Shown in pieces: positions 6,401 to 15,208 of a stretch of 15,208 bases of DNA. Position 1 is the first letter of the stretch; the number at the start of each line of letters is the position of its first letter. This stretch comes from CAYZDV01 sp964477275 (lineage in GTDB: Bacteria > Acidobacteriota > Aminicenantia > Aminicenantales > Aminicenantaceae), in assembly GCA_964477275.1 (NCBI GenBank), contig CAYZDV010000040.1:1-15208 (forward strand), written 5' to 3'. The notes below the pieces were generated by a model that had not been told where the DNA came from, did no database searches, and saw only the letters and a program-made list of their open reading frames with translations. The position numbers and the translations under genes are program-made.

Positions 6401-7714
6401 AAGGGCGAGACGCAGCTCTCTCCTGAAGAAAAGCTGCTCAAGGCCATCTTTGGAGAGAAGGCGCTCGATGTCAAGGATGCCTCTCTCTACTGCTCGCCGG
6501 GGATTGAGGGCACAGTCATCGATGTCCGCATTTTCTCTCGAAGGGGAACCGAGAAGGGAGCATGGGCTAAGGCGGTCGAGAAGGAAGAAATTGCCAAGAT
6601 GAAGAGAAACCTCGACGACGAAATCAGCATTCTGGAGAGAGAGAAATGGCGCAAGATCCGGAACATCCTGAAAGGGGAGACGGTGGACAAAGAATCGAAG
6701 GCCGGAGAGCTTGTTATCAAAAAAGGAACCAAGCTCGATGACAAGATTCTCAACAGTCTCGGGCCCGATGACTACACGAAGATAAAACTCGAGGCGAACG
6801 CGGAACGGGATAAAAAGGTAAAAGACATTGAGAAGAAGGTGAAACGCCAGATCGATGCTCTTCGCTCCGTCTTCAAAGAGAAAGTCGACAACTTCCGAAA
6901 GGGAGATGAGCTGGCTCCTGGAGTCATTCAGGCCATCAAAGTCTACATTGCCATGAAAAGGAAGCTCTCTGTTGGAGACAAGGTTTCTGGCCGACACGGA
7001 AACAAGGGTGTCATTGCCAAGATCATCCCCGAAGAAGACATGCCTTTTCTGCCCGACGGAACGCCCGTCGATATCGTCCTCAACCCCCTGGGCGTTCCCT
7101 CGAGGATGAATGTGGGGCAGATCCTGGAGACTCATCTGGGATGGGCCGCCAAAAAGCTGGGACTCTGGATTTCCACTCCTGTCTTTGATGGAATTTCAGA
7201 AGCCGAGATCAAAGACCTGCTCGAGAAAGCCGGGCTGCCCCGCTCCGGAAAAGTCCCCCTCTACGACGGCATCACCGGTGAACTTTTTGAGAACGAGGTG
7301 ACCGTCGGCTACATTTACACCATGAAGCTTTACCATCTCGTTGATGACAAGATCCATGCCCGTTCCACAGGTCCGTACTCTCTGATCACCCAGCAGCCTC
7401 TCGGCGGAAAAGCTCAATTCGGCGGCCAGCGTTTCGGAGAGATGGAGGTCTGGGCGCTGGAGGCCTATGGCGCAGCCTACACTCTCCAGGAGCTGATGAC
7501 CGCCAAGTCGGACGACGTGGAGGGAAGAGCAAAAATATATGAGGCTATTGTCAAAGGCGATCTGGATTTTACCCCCGGTCTTCCTGAGTCTGTGAACGTT
7601 CTCATCCGGGAACTTCAGAGTCTCTGTTTGAACGTGGAGCTGGAGAAGGAAGAAGAAAAAGAAGAGATTCTTCCCTGGGGCATCGATGTCCCTCAGATCC
7701 TTAAAGGAGAATAA
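3431..7714 (+). CDS. rpoB: DNA-directed RNA polymerase subunit beta, with inserted double zinc ribbon
   Basis: RpoB forms half of the polymerase active cleft. The 1427-residue product shows the expected landmarks: HIKEQEVYFGDIPLMT in the N-terminal lobes, the rifampicin region GSSQLSQFMDQ with D573, H583 and S588 (E. coli 516, 526, 531), YNFED (911-915), and GDKVSGRHGNKG with the catalytic-site lysines K1184 and K1192. A coiled-coil stretch (about 1040-1157) fits the SI2 position. Two insertions relative to E. coli stand out. Residues 82-144 add about 61 residues with eight cysteines: C84/C86/C99/C102 and C118/C121/C132/C135. Residues 661-704 add about 43. The tail runs about 20 residues past the usual end. 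The ATG at 3431 follows AAGGA closely. rpoC begins 2 nt after the stop. Confidence 0.98.
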   Translation: MVKELENVYRERVDFSNIRMSFPMPDLLAIQRQSYAEFLQMELLPEERKDYGLQAVFKDTFPVSDFKETTQLDFISYSIGDWECKCGRLKGVENSRPRCKGCGTLLPSEMELTEKEICPFCGALKKIESPVCDHCGDKVSLKMKYSLLECLQKGYTYSVPLRLKVRLISWEKDPQTKAKRLKHIKEQEVYFGDIPLMTEKGTFIFNGIERVVVSQLQRSPGVFFRQGEAKGFHVAKIIPYRGAWVEFEYDGKDVLFVRLDRKKKFLASVFLRALGFGSDDAILRLFYQTYTITPVEGRLYWELNENLIGRTAGEEIKDPKTKKVLIRANERISEESFQALKDIKAKRIALAAKEFRGAHSLTALTDLLKIREELNEARMTDIANQKEPFEIFFPGRDPAGEIILNTLKKDATKDSNQALAEIYKKLRPGEPHTMESAHNLFSSLFFNPQKYNFSRIGRLKMNIKLGLERSLEEKTLSALDFVEVIKYLLKLRRGEGMLDNIDHLGNRRVRSVGELVENAFRIGLTRMERTIKEKMTVATDLASAMPQDLINSKPVIAALKEFFGSSQLSQFMDQINSLAEITHKRRLSALGPGGLSRERAGFEVRDIQASHYGRICPIETPEGPNIGLISSLSCFALVNSYGFIETPYRKVKNGRIIDYVKILHPGGSSFKMGEIIEKDKLENDIAKLKEKGFRQLPVVEPHCFYLTAWEEEQYNIAQANAPVNEKGCFTTELVSARQAGNFKLVPRDQIDYIDVSPKQLVSLSAALIPFLEHDDANRALMGSNMQRQAVPLLRSEAPLVGTGMEHMVAKGSRDVVCCKRSGVVEFVDAERIIIRVDEKTDAREHEMGTDLYLLTKFLRTNQNTCINYRPIVRKGDRVVQNQIIADSSCTDKGELALGRNVLCAFMPWRGYNFEDAIIVSEKLIKEDIFTSVHIVEETIEARDTKLGPEEITRDIPNVPEEPLRNLDENGIVRIGAHVKSGDILVGKVAPKGETQLSPEEKLLKAIFGEKALDVKDASLYCSPGIEGTVIDVRIFSRRGTEKGAWAKAVEKEEIAKMKRNLDDEISILEREKWRKIRNILKGETVDKESKAGELVIKKGTKLDDKILNSLGPDDYTKIKLEANAERDKKVKDIEKKVKRQIDALRSVFKEKVDNFRKGDELAPGVIQAIKVYIAMKRKLSVGDKVSGRHGNKGVIAKIIPEEDMPFLPDGTPVDIVLNPLGVPSRMNVGQILETHLGWAAKKLGLWISTPVFDGISEAEIKDLLEKAGLPRSGKVPLYDGITGELFENEVTVGYIYTMKLYHLVDDKIHARSTGPYSLITQQPLGGKAQFGGQRFGEMEVWALEAYGAAYTLQELMTAKSDDVEGRAKIYEAIVKGDLDFTPGLPESVNVLIRELQSLCLNVELEKEEEKEEILPWGIDVPQILKGE

Positions 7715-7716
7715 CG

Positions 7717-11868
<4,152 letters not shown>

Positions 11869-11888
11869 CTCTAACTACCTCTAAATTC

Positions 11889-11917
11889 TTGACATAGCAG
11901 GCTGTTTTTGCTATTAT
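11889..11917 (+). promoter_or_regulatory. Sigma70-type promoter for rpsL-rpsG-fusA(-tuf)
   Basis: A perfect -35 TTGACA (11889-11894), a 17-nt spacer and -10 TATTAT (11912-11917, one mismatch to TATAAT) lie just after the rpoC stop. The spacing is optimal. Transcription should start near 11923-11925, giving a leader of about 67 nt before the rpsL GTG. It is the strongest promoter-like sequence in the window and sits exactly where the str operon begins. Confidence 0.85.
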
Positions 11918-11925
11918 CCGAACAT

Positions 11926-11981
11926 TCGCACTGAGAGATTTTTTCTCAGAGCGAGTAAAAAATGGAAAGACTGAGAAGGAG
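11926..11981 (+). promoter_or_regulatory. rpsL leader with two mutually exclusive stems
   Basis: Structure A pairs CTGAGAGA (11931-11938) with TTTTCTCAG (11942-11949, eight pairs, one G-U) and can extend past an A-A mismatch by TCGC/GCGA (11926-11929 with 11951-11954). Structure B pairs the same TTTTTTCTCAG strand (11939-11949) with CTGAGAAGGAG (11971-11981). That makes 11 consecutive pairs, three of them G-U, and covers the whole rpsL Shine-Dalgarno AAGGAG (11976-11981). A and B cannot coexist. No T-run follows either stem, so control would act on translation rather than by termination. The pairings are read by eye; a regulatory role is inferred. Confidence 0.45.
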
Positions 11982-11990
11982 TGCATTATC

Positions 11991-12380
11991 GTGCCGACCA
12001 TTAACCAGTTAATCAGAAAAGGACGCACATCGAAGAAGGGAAAAAGCAAATCACCGGCTTTGGAGATGTGCCCCCAGAAGAGAGGAGTGTGCACACGCGT
12101 GTTCACCACGACGCCCAAAAAGCCCAACTCGGCCCTGCGCAAGGTGGCGCGTATCCGGTTAACAAATAACATAGAGGTCACAGGATACATACCTGGAGAA
12201 GGTCATAACCTCCAGGAACACTCGATCGTCATCATTCGAGGAGGACGGGTCAAGGATTTGCCCGGAGTCCGCTACCATGTGATTCGCGGCCATCTGGACT
12301 GCGAGGGAGTGGCGAACCGGATGGAGGGCAGGTCCAAATACGGAACAAAAAAACCCAAAGAGAAGCGGATCGCTGGATGA
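11991..12380 (+). CDS. rpsL: Small ribosomal subunit protein S12 (uS12), GTG start
   Basis: S12 sits at the decoding centre and controls accuracy. The 129-residue product begins MPTINQLIRKGR and contains CPQKRGVCTRVFTTTPKKPNSALRK and PGEGHNLQEHS. In GGRVKDLPGVRYH, the Lys is in the streptomycin-sensitive state and the Asp after it is the position methylthiolated by RimO in E. coli. The lysines of TPKKPNS are also unchanged, so no classical streptomycin-resistance substitution is seen. The start is GTG 11991, nine nt after AAGGAG (11976-11981); the sequence from that codon aligns exactly with the family N-terminus. It is the first gene after the str promoter and is followed by rpsG after 11 nt. 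Confidence 0.97.
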   Translation: MPTINQLIRKGRTSKKGKSKSPALEMCPQKRGVCTRVFTTTPKKPNSALRKVARIRLTNNIEVTGYIPGEGHNLQEHSIVIIRGGRVKDLPGVRYHVIRGHLDCEGVANRMEGRSKYGTKKPKEKRIAG

Positions 12381-12391
12381 AGGAGTGAAGG

Positions 12392-12862
12392 ATGCCCCGA
12401 AGAGGAACGGTGAAGAAGAGGAAGTCCAAGCCGGACCATTTCTACAACAGTACTCTGATCTCCAAGTTCATCAATACAATCCTGAAGAGGGGCAAAAAAA
12501 GCGTGGCCGAGAGAATCGTCTACGGCGCTATGACGCAGGTCAAAGAAAAGACCAAGGACGACCCCTTGAAGATGTTCGAAAAAGCGGTGGAGAATACCAG
12601 ACCCATCCTGGAGACGAAATCGAGAAGAGTCGGAGGGGCCACCTACCAGGTCCCTGTGGAAGTGCCTCTCGACCGCTCGAGCTCGCTGGCCGTGCGCTGG
12701 CTCATTCATTATGCCAGGACAAGGATTGGAAAGAGCATGACTGAGAAGCTGGCAGCAGAAATCATCGATGCGGCGAGCCACAGAGGTGGAGCGGTCAAGA
12801 AAAGAGAGGACACGCATAAAATGGCAGAGTCCAATAGAGCTTTTGCTCATTATAGATGGTAG
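12392..12862 (+). CDS. rpsG: Small ribosomal subunit protein S7 (uS7)
   Basis: S7 nucleates assembly of the 30S head and contacts mRNA and tRNA near the E site. The 156-residue product begins MPRRGTVKKRK and has the family segments FINTILKRGKKSVAE, GGATYQVPVEV and RWLIHYARTR, ending HKMAESNRAFAHYRW. The length is normal. AGGAG at 12381-12385 lies 6 nt before ATG 12392. The gap to rpsL is 11 nt. In E. coli the rpsL-rpsG spacer is about 100 nt and holds the S7 repressor site; that site cannot be present here in the same form. Confidence 0.98.
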   Translation: MPRRGTVKKRKSKPDHFYNSTLISKFINTILKRGKKSVAERIVYGAMTQVKEKTKDDPLKMFEKAVENTRPILETKSRRVGGATYQVPVEVPLDRSSSLAVRWLIHYARTRIGKSMTEKLAAEIIDAASHRGGAVKKREDTHKMAESNRAFAHYRW

Positions 12863-12907
12863 TCTCCCTTTTTAAAAGAGATATTTTTACTCTAATGGAG
12901 AGAAGAC

Positions 12908-15004
12908 TTGACCGGAAGACATCCAATCGAAAAGATCAGAAACATCGGCATCATGGCCCATATCGATGCGGGGAAGACTACAACTACGGAGCGTATCCTT
13001 TTCTACACCGGAATCACTTACAAGATGGGAGAGGTGGATGAAGGCACAGCGGTTATGGATTGGATGGCTCAGGAGCAAGAGCGCGGAATAACGATCACTT
13101 CAGCAGCCACCACCTGCTACTGGAAAAACCACCGCATTAACATCATTGATACTCCCGGTCACGTGGATTTCACAGCTGAAGTGGAACGGTCCCTGAGAGT
13201 TCTCGACGGCGCCATCGCCATTCTCTGCGGCGTGGGGGGGGTGGAGCCGCAGTCGGAAACCGTCTGGAGACAGGCCGACAGGTACCGGGTGCCTCGAATC
13301 ATCTACATCAATAAAATGGACAGAGTCGGAGTCGATCCGGAAAGAATCATTCATGAAATTGAGACGAAGCTGGCCGCGAAGCCGGTCCTCGTCCAGATCC
13401 CCCTGGGGACAGAGGAGAGCTTCAGAGGCGTTGTGGACCTCGTCGGAATGAAGGAAATTGACTGGGGTGAGGACCTGCTGGGAACAAAGTACGAGGTGAG
13501 AGACCTTTCCGGGGAATACCGGGAGGAAGCCCGAAAGAAAAGGAACGAGATGCTGGAAAAGCTGAGTGATATTGACGACCATCTGATGGAAAAGTACCTG
13601 GAAGGCGCTGAAATTTTCCCAGAAGAGATCAAGGCTGCCATCCGGAAGGGAGTGCTCTCGCTCCGGATTGTTCCGGTGCTCTTGGGCGCTTCTTTTAAAA
13701 ACAAGGGGGTGCATCCCCTGCTGGATGCCATCGTTGATTATTTGCCTTCGCCCGTGGATGTTCCGGCTGTCACGGGGCATCATCCCCGAACTCTGGACGT
13801 CGAAACCAGAAAGGCTGCGGATGAGGAGCCATTCTCGGCCCTGGTCTTTAAAATCGCCAACGATCCTTATGTGGGCAGCATTTCCTTCATCCGCGTCTAT
13901 TCCGGAAAGACGAGAGTTGGTTCCTGGGTCTATAACGCCACCAAACAGGAGGAAGAGCGGCTTGTTCGGATTCTGGAAATGCACTCCAACAAGAGAAAGG
14001 ATCTCAAGGAAATCACTGCTGGAGACATTGCCGCCCTGGGATCGATGAAGAACCTTTCCACCGGAGACACGCTCTGCGCGAGAAACCGTCCCATCATCCT
14101 GGAGCCGATCAAGTTTCCCGAGCCCGTGGTTACAGCTCATATCGAACCCAGGGCCAAGAGGGATCATGTGAAATTGGCGGAAGCGCTGCACAAGCTGGAG
14201 AAGGAAGACCCCACATTCATGGTCAAACAGGACCCGATGACCGGACAGACACTGGTCTGCGGGATGGGCGAACTCCACCTGGAGATCCTGATGGACCGGA
14301 TGATGAGGGAGTTCGGAGTCCAGGCTAAGTTAGGGAGACCCAAGGTGGCTTACAAGGAGACCATCACTGCGCAAGCCGATGGCGAAGGCAGGTACATCCG
14401 GCAGTCAGGCGGAAGAGGGCAGTACGGCCATTGCCAGATTGTCATCGAGCCTCTGGAACGCGGGGGAGGGTTCCAGTTTGTCACCGCCACCAAAGGAGGC
14501 GCCATCCCAAAGGAGTTCATTCCTTCAGTCAAACAGGGGGTAAAAGAGGCCATGGAGACAGGCTTTTTGGCCGGATATCCTATCACCGACATCAAGGCCA
14601 CGCTGGTCGATGGCTCCTTTCACGAAGTCGACTCGACGGCCATTGCGTTTAAAATTGCCGGCTCTCTGGCATTCAAGGATGCCGTATCTCGGGCCAAGCC
14701 CGTTCTTCTCGAGCCGATCATGAGCCTTGAAGTGGTGGCTCCTGATGAGTACCTGGGAGACATTGTTGGAGACATCAATGCCCATCGAGGCAAGATCGAA
14801 GAGATGGAGATGCGGGGGAGTTCGAGAGTGGTCAAGGCCCTGGTCCCTCTGGAGGAAATGTTTGGCTACGCCAACACGTTGAGGACGTTAACCCAGGGGA
14901 GGGGGGTCTTTTCTATGGAGTTTTGCCGCTATAAGCCCACTCCGGATGCGGTCATGAAAAAGATCATTGCCAGAGTGGAGGGGAGAATTCCGGCTTACAG
15001 GTAG
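12908..15004 (+). CDS. fusA: Elongation factor G, TTG start
   Basis: EF-G is the GTPase that drives translocation and, with RRF, ribosome recycling. The 698-residue product has G1 AHIDAGKT (17-24), the switch RGITITSAAT, G3 DTPGH (81-85) and G4 NKMD (135-138). Domain II contains FKIANDPYVGSISFIRVYSG. Domains III-V contain GMGELHLEI, QSGGRGQYGH and EPIMSLEVVAPDEYLGDI. Length and motifs match canonical FusA, and its place after rpsG supports this. Only TTG 12908 fits as start: an in-frame stop lies at 12893-12895, GGAG (12897-12900) is 7 nt upstream, and the next internal Met would remove conserved N-terminal residues. The gene contains a run of eight G (13234-13241) without loss of frame. Confidence 0.96.
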   Translation: MTGRHPIEKIRNIGIMAHIDAGKTTTTERILFYTGITYKMGEVDEGTAVMDWMAQEQERGITITSAATTCYWKNHRINIIDTPGHVDFTAEVERSLRVLDGAIAILCGVGGVEPQSETVWRQADRYRVPRIIYINKMDRVGVDPERIIHEIETKLAAKPVLVQIPLGTEESFRGVVDLVGMKEIDWGEDLLGTKYEVRDLSGEYREEARKKRNEMLEKLSDIDDHLMEKYLEGAEIFPEEIKAAIRKGVLSLRIVPVLLGASFKNKGVHPLLDAIVDYLPSPVDVPAVTGHHPRTLDVETRKAADEEPFSALVFKIANDPYVGSISFIRVYSGKTRVGSWVYNATKQEEERLVRILEMHSNKRKDLKEITAGDIAALGSMKNLSTGDTLCARNRPIILEPIKFPEPVVTAHIEPRAKRDHVKLAEALHKLEKEDPTFMVKQDPMTGQTLVCGMGELHLEILMDRMMREFGVQAKLGRPKVAYKETITAQADGEGRYIRQSGGRGQYGHCQIVIEPLERGGGFQFVTATKGGAIPKEFIPSVKQGVKEAMETGFLAGYPITDIKATLVDGSFHEVDSTAIAFKIAGSLAFKDAVSRAKPVLLEPIMSLEVVAPDEYLGDIVGDINAHRGKIEEMEMRGSSRVVKALVPLEEMFGYANTLRTLTQGRGVFSMEFCRYKPTPDAVMKKIIARVEGRIPAYR

Positions 15005-15168
15005 GCCAGAAGATGATGGATGAGATAAATTTTCAGGATCAGGCCTTATCAAGGAAATCATGGTCTGCTGTTATCCTCATATTGAGGTGGAGTCTGCATT
15101 CTGTCCTGGAGCAGCAATTCCTGGCAAAGCCTGACCCGAGTCGCACAATAAAAAGGAGGTAAAGGGCA
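15005..15168 (+). other. fusA-tuf intergenic region
   Basis: These 164 nt are the longest spacer in the window. I see no convincing promoter and no hairpin with T-run, so tuf is probably read through from the str promoter. A small perfect hairpin CCTCA-TAT-TGAGG lies at 15075-15087. A 49-codon open frame (ATG 15013 to TAA 15160-15162) crosses the region and stops right at the tuf ribosome-binding site, but it has no good ribosome-binding site and I recognise no family. A strong AGGAGG (15154-15159) precedes tuf. Confidence 0.5.
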
Positions 15169-15208
15169 ATGGCGAAGGCGAAGTTTCAGCGGACCAAGCC
15201 GCACCTGA
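15169..15208 (+). CDS. tuf: Elongation factor Tu, N-terminal start (partial)
   Basis: ATG 15169 opens a frame reading MAKAKFQRTKPHL before the window ends. This matches the usual EF-Tu start (MAKxKFxRxKPHxNVGTIGH). A near-perfect Shine-Dalgarno AGGAGGT lies at 15154-15160, nine nt upstream. The position directly after fusA is the standard tufA place in the str operon. Together with the tuf 3' end at 1-54 it shows that the genome carries two EF-Tu genes in the same orientation, about 15 kb apart, unless the two ends reflect an assembly artefact. Confidence 0.93.
   Translation, partial: MAKAKFQRTKPHL

Noticed and set aside
6113..7135. 340-codon minus-strand open frame opposite rpoB
   Set aside because: It is a shadow of the conserved RpoB coding sequence, with no recognisable domain or ribosome-binding site.
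11931..11949. Hairpin after rpoC as an intrinsic terminator
   Set aside because: The T-run is in the loop rather than after the stem, and the str promoter lies upstream, placing the stem in the rpsL leader.
11962..12012. Leader ORF of 16 codons overlapping the rpsL start
   Set aside because: Its ATG has no good ribosome-binding site, and the frame simply crosses the rpsL start; probably chance.
12385..12744. 119-codon frame inside rpsG
   Set aside because: It is an out-of-frame shadow of S7 with no family resemblance.
13100..14278. 392-codon minus-strand open frame opposite fusA
   Set aside because: It is antisense to EF-G domains I to III and is due to codon composition.

Overview
The window is one continuous, plus-strand block of core information-processing genes from a bacterium. 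In order it holds: the 3' end of a tuf gene, rpmG (L33), tRNA-Trp, secE, nusG, rplK, rplA, rplJ, rplL, rpoB, rpoC, rpsL, rpsG, fusA, and the 5' end of a second tuf gene. Every protein call rests on strong resemblance to universal families. There is no mobile element, CRISPR array or defence-type cargo, and no minus-strand gene that I can support.

Organism. The gene set is bacterial. RpoC carries the large insertion in the trigger loop (SI3 type) that is seen in Proteobacteria and several other Gram-negative phyla. RpoB carries an inserted double zinc ribbon near residues 82-144 and a second insertion near residues 661-704. From memory, comparable insertions occur in RpoB of Acidobacteriota, so I suspect Acidobacteriota or a relative such as Aminicenantota. 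This is an inference and was not tested by any search.

Layout. Bases 1-54 are the end of EF-Tu. Bases 96-707 hold rpmG, an embedded tRNA-Trp and secE, separated by short purine-rich spacers. Bases 721-3361 are the tightly packed nusG-rplKAJL run, with gaps of 7-14 nt at most or overlaps. Bases 3431-11868 are rpoB and rpoC, 2 nt apart. A near-consensus sigma70 promoter at 11889-11917 then opens the str operon rpsL-rpsG-fusA-(tuf), bases 11991 to the end. In E. coli the secE-nusG-rplKAJL-rpoBC cluster and the str operon are far apart; here they are fused head to tail and flanked by two tuf genes in the same orientation.

How the parts work together. The products are translation elongation factors (EF-Tu, EF-G), the ribosomal stalk (L10, L7/L12, L11, L1), 30S decoding and assembly proteins (S12, S7), L33, the large RNA polymerase subunits, NusG, which couples polymerase to ribosome, and SecE of the translocon.

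The most interesting signals are: (i) the zinc-ribbon insertion in RpoB, whose first ribbon copies the Cys spacing of the RpoC zinc ribbon; (ii) the rpsL leader, where one strand can pair either with an upstream repeat or with the Shine-Dalgarno region; (iii) the absence of room for the classical L1, L10 and S7 autoregulatory sites; (iv) an N-terminally extended L7/L12; and (v) a Pro-to-Ser change in the rifampicin region of RpoB. I found no wholly undescribed system.
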